Shown here piece after piece: positions 25,039 to 36,925 of a DNA stretch of 64,000 bases. Origin of the DNA: Lathyrus oleraceus (lineage: Eukaryota > Streptophyta > Magnoliopsida > Fabales > Fabaceae); assembly GCF_024323335.1 (NCBI RefSeq), contig NC_066579.1:238685475-238749474 (forward strand), in the 5' to 3' direction. A program made the translations under genes and the position numbers. The notes beneath the pieces were generated by a model. The model ran no database searches. It was not told the origin of the DNA and was given only the letters and a program-made list of their open reading frames with translations. The number at the start of each line of letters is the position of its first letter. Position 1 is the first letter of the stretch.

Positions 25039-25044
25039 TATATA
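25039..25044 (+). promoter_or_regulatory. Candidate TATA box of the Ty3 LTR
   Basis: TATATA about 1 kb into the LTR, followed by an AAACCCTAGC phrase. It is repeated at 39540-39545 in the right LTR. If used, R/U5 would be about 4.2 kb long. Confidence 0.4.
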
Positions 25045-28000
25045 GCTCATTTTCTGTCAACCAAAAACCCTAGCAGCCACATTCCAAGACAGAATTTCCA
25101 TTTCTCTCATTCTCTCATTTTGTGCATTGTTGAACTTTTCTCCACAAAACCTCAAGAGCTCGAGCTAGGGTTTATTTGCTTCACCACATACCATCCTTCT
25201 GAGCTCAATTCAAGGCTGGTTCTACTACTGTAATTCCATTTGTGTAACTGTTCCATTGAAGAACACTTCCATGGCAAGATTCGAGTTGGGCTATTTCAAA
25301 GATTTCTGAGCTAAACATCCTTCACCATTCACCTTGTGGAAGCTTTGTGAGCATCTGTTTCAAGCGAAAACTACCAAAAAACACCTGAATCGACATTGCC
25401 TTGCAGATTTGGTCAGTTTTCGAATCTCTTATTTCACCAAATCATGCTATGCATTATGTAGGTCTTCATTTGCTGATTGTTTTGAGCTTTGAGTCATTAA
25501 GATTGGTTGCATATTGTGTGAGAAATCTGGTTTTTAAGTTTCACACTCAAACTTGTTCTTGCTCGATGCTTGTTGTTTAGCATGATTTAATGAATTTGGT
25601 TGTTAGATTATGCATGTATGTGGTTTACTGGTTCTAATGATATGATCAATTCCATTTTCTGGGCACATTTGGTTTTCACGATTTTGGTTGAGTGAGGAAG
25701 ATGACACTGTTGCGTTGAAACCCTAAAATGCATTTCCAGCTTTCCTGTTCACGTTGCATGGTACTGTTTCATTGAACCGGCCAATCAAAACATTCCGTTT
25801 CCATGTCCTTAAACGCCGCGTTTGAATAAGTTGTCCTGGATATTACAAAAATGCCACCATCCGTGCCATGTGACTTATTAACTCATGTTATTTTTCAATG
25901 TTTATTTCGATTTGATACATCATTTTGTAAAATTCATAACATCATCATTTTTAATCCAAAATTCATGGGAATTTTTGCATCGTGTTCATCTGGATCTCTA
26001 CTTTTTTCTCATGATTTTTCCTGATTTTTTGGATGATCGAATTTTAAATGGTATTAGGGTTTTGTTCATGTGCTCATATTTTGTACCTTTTGCCAAAACC
26101 TTTGTGAAACGATGATGCATTATCCAATGGCCCTGAAATTTTTTGTGCTTAAACTAGACACATTCATGGTGATTTTGGTGTAGAGTTTGTGAATTTATCT
26201 TATCTGGTTTGTGAGTTATGAATTTTTGAAGTAGGGTGTGACAATTTGTGTCACACTATTGATGTGCAACTTGATGATTTTCATAGCCATGCTTCTTGAC
26301 CTCAAAATGGATTGAATTTTTGCATGATTGAGCTTGTGTATGTCTAGTTTACATATGATTTTTGTGGATTTGTTTATGGCATTTTCCAATTGATTGAGAT
26401 TTTTCTCCCCTGTTTGGTCTTATGTTGACTTTTTGTGACACTTGTTCCCATTTGTTTTGTGAAATGCTCATACTTTATTAGATGGACATGAAATTTGATA
26501 TGTGATTACTAGACATCTTAAGCTTTGCCATGGTTTTAGTCCCATTCATTTATCATATGCCATCCCTGATTTATGATTTTTGCAAGTTGATGCATGTTTG
26601 GTTGACTTCTTTGAGCATGTTCAAAATTGCCTTTCCTTTCTGATTTTCATTGACTGCCTTCCACTTGTCCAAATGAGATGAAATTTGACATGCTGACCAT
26701 GCTGTGGGTTGTGATTGATCATGATTTATTTGGTGATTTTTGGAAATGTTTGAGATTGATTTTGATTCAAGTCTTGCTGTTGACTTCTATGAGCTTCTAA
26801 ATGCCATGCTTTGACCTAACTTGTTCATGAAATGATGATGATGATTGATATGAATGTGAACCCAATTGGTTTTGTTTCTTGATTGTTTGAACATGATTTT
26901 GGATACTTGCCCTTTGCTGTTTTAACTTTTTCATTCTCTTTTGACCCTAGGCTTGTCCTAGTGGTCCTGTTACTCACCTTTGAGCTCATGTTTTCAGGTT
27001 GACCAACAAATGACCAATGAGACCAATTCTTTTTGATTGAGCTTGCTTGAATATCATTGATTAACTTGTTTGTTTTGTAGGTGGCTTGGCTCACATGCCT
27101 TGAGCCTTGTGCCTTGCACATTCACTTGCTTATGATTAACTGTTGATGTCTGTTTCCTTTTGCTTTGTTTTGAAGTTGCATACTAATGTCTGCTTGACTA
27201 TTTCAGGTGCTTTTAGTTGCTCAGTTCCTTGTGAACTTTTGCTTTGCTTTGCTTGTATAAGCAATTTGCATTGAGGTATACTTCTAATCTTCATGTAGTC
27301 TGGAAGACCTGGCCTGTTACTTGGCCAGGCACCTGTCTGAAGTCCTCCTTAAGAGGCAATGTTTGTGACTGTTTACATTTGTCCTTGTATAGAGTCAAAG
27401 ACCTCCTAAGTGAAGAGGCAATTGGCAGAACCCAAGGGATATGCAATCTATCCCCTGCTATTCTGTGTGTCATCTGCTTTGCTCGCACCACTGTGTTGAT
27501 GCATTGCAGATACAAACCCAAGATCTTGTACAATTGTACAGTTGAGTCAGTTTCAAATGTGTAGAAGGGTTCCTACCTTCTGAACCCACACATTCTTGTC
27601 TTAAGCTCTCCCAGGCCAGGGATAAGAGCTGTGAAGTCTTATCTTCACTCACCTTTCATCTGCTTCACCTTAGCCCCTCAATGGCAAGGTTAAGAGCACC
27701 ATTACCCAGTTCCAGAGGTTTGTTTGTTGAGGTTGATATGACCCCTCGACTAAAACCTAGCCTTGATGTTTGAGCCCCTTGTTGGTGTGTTTATTTCATG
27801 CTGTATGTGCTTGTGTGGTGTGATTGTATCCCCTAGGTTTGCTAGACTCCGCGTAGTCTCGTTTGCATGTCAATTAAGGTAGCACGGTTCCTTCGTATAG
27901 GACTTCCTTTCTTGCTTGAGCTTTCCTAAAACACAAACAGACATTATTCCCTCTTAAGGATACGTTAACTCCTTCTACTACAGGTGAGTAAGTCTCCAAA

Positions 28001-28070
28001 GGTCGAGCATCAGGTAGATTGCGCAGTGACGTTGTCCACTTAAAAAACACAAACCAACGGGAATAGTTTA

Positions 28071-28970
28071 GCCGAACTACGGCAACTCTGATTCTCATGT
28101 CCAGATGAGATACGTAGGCACGAGATGCGATGTCTTGTCGAGTTTGACTAACAACTAACACTAATTCTCTTCTCTCGCCCTCGTTGCGATTGAGACCTCC
28201 CCTTTCTCTTGCCCTAGTTGCAATCGAGACCCTTCTTCTTCCTGTGCAAGTTAGCTAGAAACCTTAACTTAGGGATGATTTTTGCATGACAACATCTAGG
28301 CTCGAGTCGTAGTCTCCCTAGTGTTGTATCTCCCTCTGTTATCTGGTTAGGCTAGTCCTTTTTCCCTGCGTAGGGGAACTACGTCGCCCTGATCCTCATA
28401 CCAGATGAGGTACGTAGGCAGGAGATGAGCTGATCTCTCCGGGCGTTTTTTTTCTTTTTCCGCCCTTTTTCTTTTTCAACCCTTTGTGTCTTAACCACCC
28501 TTTGTGTGTGTTTTGGTTCGGATGCTGATGTAAGTCCAGTGATTGGCATTCGGGCTCCATGTTTGCCTTTGTTTGTGTTCTGGTTCGGATGCTGATGTAA
28601 GTCCAGTGATTGGCATTCGGGCTCCACGTTCTCCCTTTTGTTTTGTTTGTGTGAGTTGTTTCTCCTTTTCTGGTTGGAGTCCGACATAAGTCCAGCGATT
28701 GGCAGTTGGTTTCCTGTGTGTGTTTTGGTTCGGATGCTGATGTAAGTCCAGTGATTGGCATTCAGGCTCCATGTTTGCCTTTGCCTGTGTTTGTTTGTGT
28801 GCGTGTCAGCCGAGCTACGAATGCTCTGATTCTCCTTCGTCCAAGGAGATACGTATGCATAGGATGCGATATCCTAGCGAGCATGTGTTGTTTCCCCAGT
28901 CCGAACTACTTCGACTCTGATGTCTATGCCTGATAGACTAAGTAGGCCCAGGATGCGGTATCCTGCCGAG
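28071..28970 (+). repeat. Four double-hairpin modules in the left Ty3 LTR
   Basis: Units at 28071-28142, 28373-28445, 28810-28881 and 28901-28970. Each reads roughly GAACTAC, a CTCTGAT box, hairpin 1, TACGTAGGCA or a variant, hairpin 2, then GAG. Hairpin 1 arms are TCTCAT/ATGAGA, CCTCAT/ATGAGG, TCTCCTT/AAGGAGA and GTCTAT/ATAGAC. Hairpin 2 arms are ACGAGA/TCTTGT (one wobble), GGAGA/TCTCC, TAGGAT/ATCCTA and CAGGAT/ATCCTG. Arm sequences change but pairing is kept. The same set recurs at 42272-43171. Confidence 0.8.
28500..28772. repeat. Short tandem repeat in the left Ty3 LTR
   Basis: About four units of 60-90 bp built on GGATGCTGATGTAAGTCCAG followed by a TGATTGGCATTC phrase, near 28519, 28589, 28677 (variant) and 28731. 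The right LTR has the same set near 42720-42972. The multi-frame minus-strand ORFs here are a by-product of the repeat. Confidence 0.85.
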
Positions 28971-29267
28971 TCAGTCTTGTCTATTTTCTTGTGTCTCTTT
29001 CAGCCAGTGTGTGTGAGTGTGAGCAGTGTTTAGCAACCATTTATCCTTCCTTTTGTGCGTGGATCCCGTCGAGTACGACGGATGCGTAGGGGTGCTAATA
29101 CCTTCCCTTCGCATAACCGACTCCCGATCCCATTCTCTTTGGTCGCGAGACCACGCTTTTTCCAGGTTTACTCTGAGCGTTTCCTTTCCCTCTTTTGGGA
29201 TAAATAACGCACGGTGGCGGCTCTGTTGTTATTGTTTTCCCGCCGGTTTTTCGCGTAATGCGACAGC

Positions 29268-29285
29268 TGGCGACTCTGCTGGGGA
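29268..29285 (+). other. Primer binding site of the Ogre-type derivative
   Basis: TGGCGACTCTGCTGGGGA starts two bases after the LTR. Ogre elements are known to use tRNA-Arg as primer, and this is the usual form of their site. Confidence 0.8.
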
Positions 29286-30573
29286 CATAGAGAAGTTGAC
29301 CTGTGCTGGTCCATCTTCCCCGAGCGAGTCTCTCCTAGCGCTCTCTAGGTTAGGGCTTTGGTTGCTTTGTGCTGCTTTATTTATTGCATTCATTTGTATA
29401 TATTTGCATTTACTGTTTGCATTTATTGTTTGCATTAATGTTTGCATTCATTCATATTCATCTGCCGGTTGTCTGTTTGTTGGGATGGGATATTTTGTGA
29501 GAAATAAGCCCACTACCCAGGCTTGAGTGTACACATAGGTGTTAGAGTGGATAGTCATGAGGCTTGCATGGCATGTTGCTATGATAAGTCGTTCATGAGA
29601 CCCACATTCCAGACGAGGTTTCTGTTGGATATATTTTGTCCTATGGGTGTTCCATAACGACAGATATTCCTTTAGGAATCGTCGACTCTGATGACCATTT
29701 CCCGAGAACTCAGTCGAGGCCTCTCCTCCGAGACGTGATTATGTTAGCTCTGGTGGGCGCATTCTCGCTGCTCAATCCGAGGACCCCGAGACTGGGAACT
29801 TGCTTTAGGATATCCTGTTGAGGGGAGTCAGCAGAGGTCTTTTATCCCGTAATAATGCCAAACCTTCAGTGGTTAACGTATTATTCTCGACTGAAGGGCT
29901 GAAGCTGACAAACTTCTGTTCCTAGAACCTACCAGTGAGGGGAGGGTTTGATCTCTACAGATACGGTTTCTGCCAGTGATGCTGTGATGGTGACTTTGGT
30001 TCAGCCGAATTTATGGACATTTATTTCTGGGACGCCGGAGTTCTGTCCGTGGTTTATCAGTGGGTTCCGTTTATTTCGGATCCCCGGGTTGAATTTGAGA
30101 GTACTTGTTCAGAGGATCTGGCTGTCATCCGTTCAGTGGATGTTCCTGTGATGATAGTGATGTAATCTCCAGTTCCGTTTATTTCGGAACTTCCCCAAGT
30201 TGGATTTATGGTGACCTAGTCCTTCAGATAACTGTGACTGGTTCAGAGATTGGGTCTTCAGATGACTTGGTGGCACAGTAACCTGCATTCATGCATTTGC
30301 ATCATATCATTTTGCATTCATCTGCATTCAACTCATGTCTGTCCATACTCAGGGTCCATTATTTTTTAATTGAGACTCAGGTTGAGAGACATCCAGATGT
30401 CAGAATGTTGTTGATAAAATTTTATTTGTCTCGATGAAACCGGAATCAAAGGACAGAATTTTCCTGGTATGGATAGACATTGCATGCGTGAGTCATACTA
30501 ACATTTTTGCTGTTTTGTAGGTGTCAGTGACTAATTGGTGCGCATAGCTCTTCCGTTCAAGTAGCTCAGACTA
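29286..30573 (+). other. Leader of the Ogre-type derivative
   Basis: No ORF1 or other coding sequence is recognisable. It contains GTTTGCATTTA-type and TTTGCATTCAT-type short repeats (29390-29460, 30290-30330) and a GCTTGAGTG phrase, also seen after the primer site of the element at 61682. Autonomous Ogre elements carry an extra ORF1 here; it appears lost. Confidence 0.6.
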
Positions 30574-31839
30574 ATGGATCCTCCCAACGTCGATATCTTC
30601 GAGTTGAAAGAGATGATAGGGGAGTTGTTCAAAGCCATGCAGGGACTCGCCTTGGGGCAGAAGGCGATTGCTGAGAGGTTGGATAGGATTGAAAGCTGGA
30701 TGACAAAGGAGAAAGTTCAGGGGGATGCTCCGTCATCTGTGGTACAGAAATCCTCTGGCGATAGTCAGCTTAAGAAGGTCAAATCAGGTGGTATGCCTGT
30801 CCGAAAAGAGCGTAGTAAAGATCGTTATCACCCTTATGCTACCACTGTATCCACTCCTGTCAGCAATTCACCTGCTCAACAGCAACAACTGCCACCTCAA
30901 CAGAAGACACCGAGAGCTGAAAGCCAGGTGAAGAAGAAGAAAGAGGATCGTCAGTTTGAGGAACCACCCGTGACTTACGCCCTTCTGTTCCAAAGGTTGA
31001 TGGATCTTGCTTTAGTACGGCCAAGGATATTAATTCCCATAGAACGGAAGAAGAGGCCACCAAACTATGATGAGAAGGCCAAGTGCGAGTTTCACTCTGG
31101 GGCACCTGGACACAACATTGAGGGTTGTAGAGCTTTTAAGCATGTCGTCCAGGACATGGTGGACTCCGAGACCATTAACTTGGCACAGATTATGAAGGGG
31201 GATGTCAACCCTGTGCCCAGGAAGGGTTCTGTAAAAGTCAAGATGGTGAAGAAGGCCAAGAAGGGAATGGAGATGATTGAGGAGGATCAGCTAAAGGTTC
31301 CAATGGCTGTGGTCCCAAAACCTCTGGAGCAGGATGGAGTTTTCCCTGTTAGTGATAATTCTTGTGCGACCGTCACCATAGAGGGGTGTGTATTGATGAA
31401 AGACACGACCCAGAAGATGAAGGAAGTAGAAATGGACGACGTAAGGTGTAGAGCACCCCGTCTGGCAGTTGAAACCGTCCAGGTGGAGAAGGCCCTTGTT
31501 GCTGAGAAAGAGAAGAAGCTGTCCATTTCTTCTTATAAACAAGCTCTGGAAGTGGTGAAGAACAAAGAGGCCCAAGGCTGGGGAAGGATCATTGACATCG
31601 TGATAAAAGCAGACATGTTTGGGGTCGGTTATCAGCCGGGTCAAGAGTCGTCTAGACCAAATAGAGGATGTCGCCCACCATACACCTTCGTCAGTGCAGG
31701 GATGTTGGATCCTGGTCATGCCCGTTCAGTGGGTGAAGATGTTGACAGCGACCGCGAGCTTGAGGCGTGGATAAAGTCGTGCGTACCAGGCAACTGGAAG
31801 GCCTCCAAAAGCATCACTGTCACTCATCCAGGAGTGTAG
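30574..31839 (+). CDS. Truncated Ogre-type gag remnant, 421 codons
   Basis: An intact frame begins MDPPNVDIFELKEMIGELFK, with a charged helical N-terminus. A central block leads into CEFHSGAPGHNIEGCRAFKH, the Cys/His knuckle of Ogre-type gag (about residues 172-191). The C-terminal part has GWGRIIDIVIKADMFGVGYQ and DVDSDRELEAWIKSCVPG, which in full elements lie near the gag/protease border. The large capsid region expected between N-terminus and knuckle is missing, as is a protease active site. It may still bind RNA through the knuckle, but it cannot build a particle alone. The frame has stayed open although pol is decayed. Confidence 0.75.
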   Translation: MDPPNVDIFELKEMIGELFKAMQGLALGQKAIAERLDRIESWMTKEKVQGDAPSSVVQKSSGDSQLKKVKSGGMPVRKERSKDRYHPYATTVSTPVSNSPAQQQQLPPQQKTPRAESQVKKKKEDRQFEEPPVTYALLFQRLMDLALVRPRILIPIERKKRPPNYDEKAKCEFHSGAPGHNIEGCRAFKHVVQDMVDSETINLAQIMKGDVNPVPRKGSVKVKMVKKAKKGMEMIEEDQLKVPMAVVPKPLEQDGVFPVSDNSCATVTIEGCVLMKDTTQKMKEVEMDDVRCRAPRLAVETVQVEKALVAEKEKKLSISSYKQALEVVKNKEAQGWGRIIDIVIKADMFGVGYQPGQESSRPNRGCRPPYTFVSAGMLDPGHARSVGEDVDSDRELEAWIKSCVPGNWKASKSITVTHPGV

Positions 31840-31989
31840 TATTTCTATGTTTTTATCTTGTTTGCATGAAAGCCATACGTTTTGCCCGAAACGTACTGGT
31901 CCATTGTAAGGGCCACCTCATGTGTTTCATTTTGCAACATTTTGCATCAGTAATAAATGGATGTTTTTGTAATCAAAAAAGCGGTGTTC

Positions 31990-32930
31990 CCTGTTTTTCA
32001 TTTATTTTTGCAGTTTTAAAAACAAATAAAAATGGTAATGTTTATTTTCATTTTTCCCTTTTGATTTGTCTCGTTCCAACTTTGACAAGTAATTCTCCGG
32101 ATCTCATTGATAACAATTTGGTTACACCTCGTATGACTTCGACAATCCGATCTATCATGCCAAAGAAGAAGGCGAAGAAGATTGTGATCTGCTGGAATTA
32201 GCCAAGTTGTGGAAACAAGAGGAGAAGGTGATTCAACCACACGAGGAGCGAGTCAAGATTGTCATCCCAAGTGCCGCCGAGATCAGAAGGGAAATGAAAG
32301 TTGAGGCCGCTTCAGAGACAAGCCAAGAACAGGATGGTATATGTGCGCCTGGTTGTATCTAGATACACCAAGGTAGGATACCAATGTTGTGGAGGCACGA
32401 GCTACCATGGAGAGAAGATTGTCCTCCAGTGAAGCGGAAGCCGGTGCTAAAAGATGAGAATGTGTGTGGACTGCTGAGACGTGAATAGAGCTAGTTCGAG
32501 AGATGAATTCCCGGTACGTCACAATGAGGTATTGGTTGATTATATAGCTCAGGTCTCAGTGTTTATCTTCATGGATGGCTTCCTGGCCAAGATCAGATTT
32601 GAATTGTTGCCAGATGATATGAAGTAAACCAGGTCCATCACACAAGGGGCACCTTCTTGTTCTAAGGAGATGTCGTTCAGTATCGAGAAGGCCGGTGCCA
32701 AGTATCAGAAGTCTAGGGTGACTTTGTTTCATGATATGATTCATCGTGAAAGCAAATGCCATGTTGATGACATGATGGCAAAGTCCCAAGCAGAAGAGGG
32801 GCATCCGGTAGATCAAGTTGTTTGACAGGTAGAGATAACTCATACTGTTGAGTTCGAATTAGCGCACTTATGGAGTGCTATCCAGCAAGCTGCCGAGGCA
32901 TGTTGTAAATCAGAGGAATCAAGGTCGATC

Positions 32931-32975
<45 letters not shown>

Positions 32976-34300
32976 GTAGCAGGAACCTCTGAAGAAACGA
33001 CTGTTAATCTGGTACTCGGTAGCCCTCGAGAGGTCTATGAGGTGCGTACTAAGTCAGCATGACTAGTCTTGCCGAAAAGAGCATGCAATTTACCTAAGCA
33101 AAAAGTTTATCGACTGGGAAACAATACACTCACTGTTCGAAAAAACTTGATGTACTTTGGCATAGGCTGCTCGCCGACTGAGACAGTATGCTGATTCATA
33201 CCATCTTGTGGATGTCCGAAATGGATCTGATCAATTGTGTGCTTGAGAAGTCAGCATCGAACGGACGGGTTGCGAGAGAGCAAATGGCGTCAACTGAATA
33301 CGATATTCGGTATACCTCCCAAAAAGCAATCAAGAGGAGAGTGTTGTATGGTTATCTCGCACAACAACCCATCGTTGATTCTCAACCAAGGAAGTTTGAG
33401 GTCCCTGATGAGGACATCTCGAGGTACTCAAGTCGAAAGATTGAGAGTGACCGATCCTGGAGGAGGGGCCTGACCCTGAATCCAAATGGATTCTGATGTC
33501 TGATGGGGAGAGTTTAAAGTGAATGAGCTAGTGCTTCCCCGATAACAGTTGAAAGCACCAACGATGGTGGCTGAGTACGAAGTTGGTATCCTGAGTGTCG
33601 TACTCCGATACGTGCATCTACTGGGGCAACACCTTCCTCATTCAGTATGGGATGGAAGTGATATTGCCTGCTGGAGGCTAGATCTCATTGTGAAGAGTCC
33701 AGATGGATGAGAAGTTAGAAAAGGGCGAGTGGATGAGGACTCGGTATGACGCGTTGAGCCTGATTGAGAAAAGAGTTCGACAGTTACTTGTCATGGGGCA
33801 GTTGTACCCAATAAATGAAGCGTGTTGTTAACCGAGAAGTGAGACCTCGTGGGTAGCATGGAAGAGATGTGGTGATTGAAAAGGATCCTTCCTCCTCAAG
33901 ACGATTGTGGGGCAAGTGGATAAACAGTTATGAATTTCCATTCGGGGTCGAAAAGGTCTCCTCTGACAGAGCCTTGTGATCGATGACCACGAATGATGAA
34001 GATTTTCCATTCCCTGTGAATGCGGACGCAGTTAGAAGATACTTCGTGAAAAAAATTGACCCGCTGGACAAAAAAGAATAAAGAGTCCAGGCAAAAATGG
34101 GCATCCCGGCGAACCAAGAAAAAAGAGAAAGGTTCGGGCAAAAGTTAGGGATAAAAGATGAAAAGAATTTGTACACCCGGTAAGTCGAAAACCCGCAAGG
34201 GCGACTTGGGCAAAAAAGGGTATCCCGGTGGACTGAAACCCGAAAGGGTGGTCCAGGCAAAAGAGGGAATGAAACGAACAACTGCGTTCAGCATGATCGT
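31990..34300 (+). pseudogene. Decayed Ogre-type pol
   Basis: Fragments in correct order but different frames, full of stops: the acidic segment before RT (about 32080-32480, ending in a CPPVKRK block); RT pieces (32500-32830) with HVDDMMAKSQ at the YVDD position; a 37-A run (32932-32968); RNase H pieces (33080-33400; HAIYLSKKF, then SEYDI- and QKAIK-like blocks); the start of the second, Ogre-type RNase H (33440-33510; ESKWI); the integrase tail (33740-34140; FPVNADAVRRYF-like). Most of the integrase core is missing. The match rests on recalled Ogre family features, so borders are approximate. Confidence 0.7.
32932..32968. repeat. Poly-A run of 37
   Basis: An uninterrupted A tract inside the decayed pol. 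There is no sign of a LINE or SINE body upstream and no flanking duplication. Confidence 0.9.
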
Positions 34301-36635
34301 TTGTGCTCATGATGATTTGGATAATCTCCGACAGGGACCGATCAGAAGCGTCTTGTTCAGAAGACAGAAAGTGCGGAAAGTCTTGAGGACATATGAGGTG
34401 TAACCGAGTTGGAACCCGATGAGATCACGGTTCCGCATTGCCAATAGGATAGATTTTTTCCTTTGTGAGCAATCACCTCTTTCCAGGGTTTGCTTCTTGT
34501 GTGTTGCTCAATTCTGAGCCATCTTTTTGTTTCAGTCAATAAAGTTTGTGTTCAGTCAAATAGTTTTATTTTTGTTTTCACTACCGCTTTGATTACGAAA
34601 ACATCCGTTCGTTTTGATAAAGAATACTTGCATTTTGAAACATAGAGGTCCTTTCCGATGCATGCTTGTGAGATTAAAATCTGGAAATCTTACTCGGAAG
34701 TTTGAGTGACCTAAGTGTTGAAATATCAGAACACCTGGGGCATACCTGGGGCACGCTTTTATCTAACAACCTCTTGTGCCGGTGCTGTTAGAGGTCTTCA
34801 TTCACTGACAAGTAGTGATAAGAAGCCTTTTGAGAAAAAAGAGAAATCCCCACAGAGTCCAATCAGGGGCAAGGGATAGAAGAACGTAAGAGACGGCGAA
34901 AGAAAGATGACGATCCTGAAAGGAGTTAATCAAGAAGATTCTTCAAAGTCTAAGGATTGGAAAGTTTGTATGAATCCCAGGAATTCGATCTTCGTGGGAT
35001 GGATCAGAAAAGTCCAGATGAGCCTGGGAGTTCTCAAAAGTGGAAAGTCAACACTGTGGAAGGATGGTGAACACCAGTGTTCGACGAGTCGAAGGGCGGC
35101 CCGGGTCCGATAGGCTGTATTTCCCCAGTAGGTGTGAGAGCGTTACCTCCATAACAGATTCGAGATCAGTGTCTCCTCAGCAAGCCTGAAGGTTGCCGTA
35201 TCCCCAGCGGAGTTGTGATTGTTTTCCAAGTCTGAAGCTGTCTTCCCAGCAGAGGTTGTGTTGACGGTTTTTCCCCAGCAAAGGTTTGTCTTTCCCCAGC
35301 AGGATGGAAGTTGACATGGTTATAGATCCCCAGCACAGTTCCTGGAGTTCCCCGGTGTGGTCTCTGGAGGAGACGTGTGTTTATGCATTCATCATTTAGA
35401 TAAGCATAGCATATTGCATCATTAGTGCATAGCATTTCCATGATCATGGGGCATTGTGTAAAACAAAAAAAAACAAAAACAAAAAAAAACTCATGCATCA
35501 ACATTGCAAACATATCCATTAGCCCTAGGCCGTGGTGACCAGTCGAGTTTGGGTTGTTGGAAAGAGTTTAGCATCGCGCCATTGGATCGGTTTCAGAATT
35601 GGGTTCATCGGCATGGTTGAGAGGTTGGTGTTTTCCCAACAAGTGATTCCTCAGTCGAGTGGGTATTCCCAGCAGTGTTACTCCCCAATTGTTAGCATCT
35701 TGCTAGCTTGGGTCGTTTCCCTTAGCAGAAGTGTGTGTGTCTGATCTCTCCATGTAGAGCCAACCCCTTAAGCAGAAAGTGTCTATCCTTTCCTGCCATT
35801 TCCCCACTGAGATACATCCTCGTGGATGACGGTTGTTTCCGTTCCCTCCCAACACACATTGGGATGGGTTTTCCCTATTGAGTTCTTTCCTCATTAGGAT
35901 GAGTCTTGTTTCAGTCTGCCTTTTTGGATCGATCCTAAACTGGCTCCCCGTCGACTGTTTCTTGTGCTTCCCTGGGGTATAAATGAATAGTTGCTCACTA
36001 ACCGGCACTCATTCATCTTATCCTCAGCGGAATTTGTGGGCCTCTACCTACAAACCGGTAGTTGTAAGTCCTATCTTTGTGGTTTTCTACCTACAAGCTG
36101 GTAGTTGTAAAATCCCACTTTCACCCCCTAGCAGAGGTAACCTTTGTGGTTCATTCTGTTTGTTGGCTTCTACCTACAAACCGGTAGTTGTAAGTCCTAT
36201 CTTTGTGGTTTTCTACCTACAAGCTGGTAGTTGTAAAATTCCACGTTCTCCCCTTGGTGGAGTTAACCCTTTGTGCTCATCCTATCGATGACTGGTTACT
36301 TTTCCGTGGTTTTCTGCCTACTAACCGGTAGATGTAATCCCCTCTTTGCAGTTATCAGTATCCGGTTTGCGGTATTGATATTCTTTCCCCTTTGGATACT
36401 TGCTTTGATCAAGCAGTATTGTCCCCATTGGGTCTTCCCCTTCTTTTTGGATACTTGCTCCGAGTTAGCAACTTTATCCTCTTTTGATTGGTCATCTTTT
36501 GCATACCTAGTCCTGGTACCCTGATGCCTTTCTTTTCGGTCGTTTATCCATCTAACAACCTACAACCCGGTTATGGATAATCTTCCATGCGAGTGTATTA
36601 TCTACGTTTTGACGGCTATAGATAATATGTCTCAT
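34301..36635 (+). other. 3' non-coding region of the Ogre-type derivative with degenerate repeats
   Basis: No gene is supported. The segment 35120-35360 repeats a TTCCCCAGCAGAGG phrase many times. 36041-36335 holds a block of about 130 bp in two full copies and one partial, based on CTACAAACCGGTAGTTGTAA, which can fold on itself. Repeat-rich 3' regions are typical of Ogre/Tat elements. Confidence 0.65.
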
Positions 36636-36925
36636 GAATTTCCGGTATTCAGACCGAAGAAGTTTCCGACGATCAGGTCGATGTACTTATGTTTTTCCGA
36701 TATTCAGACCGAAGTGGCGTTCAGGCCAATTTTCCGGTATTCAGACCGAAGAAGTTTCCGACGATCAGGTCGATGTACTTATGGCACTCAGGCCAATTTT
36801 CCGGTATTCAGACCGAAGAAGTTTCCGACGACCAGGTCGATGTACTTATGGCATTCAGGCCAATTTTCCGGTATTCAGACCGAAGTGGCGTTCAGGCCAA
36901 TTTCCGATTTTCAGATCGAAGAAGT
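36636..36925. repeat. Tandem repeat of about 65 bp
   Basis: About five units, some shortened, of CCGGTATTCAGACCGAAGAA followed by a TTCCGACGATCAGGTCGATG phrase. ATTCAGACCGAAG is the most constant part. All three plus-strand frames stay open across it, which is a repeat effect and not coding. Confidence 0.85.

Larger units (their letters stand above)
24015..29265 (+). repeat. Left LTR of the Ogre-type derivative
   Basis: It is 5251 bp, from TGTAGCACCTC to GCGACA. It matches 38516-43466 closely, apart from a deletion of about 300 bp in the right copy (here about 26797-27106). It contains a TATA box, a short tandem repeat (28500-28770), four double-hairpin modules (28071-28970) and a conserved box near 29088 (GCTAATACCTTCCCTTCGCA) that recurs in the other Ty3 LTRs here. 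Confidence 0.92.

Noticed and set aside
28379..28772. Minus-strand frames with repeated MEPECQSLDLHQHPNQNT peptides
   Set aside because: They come from the short tandem repeat of the Ty3 LTR, are open in several frames and duplicated in the other LTR.
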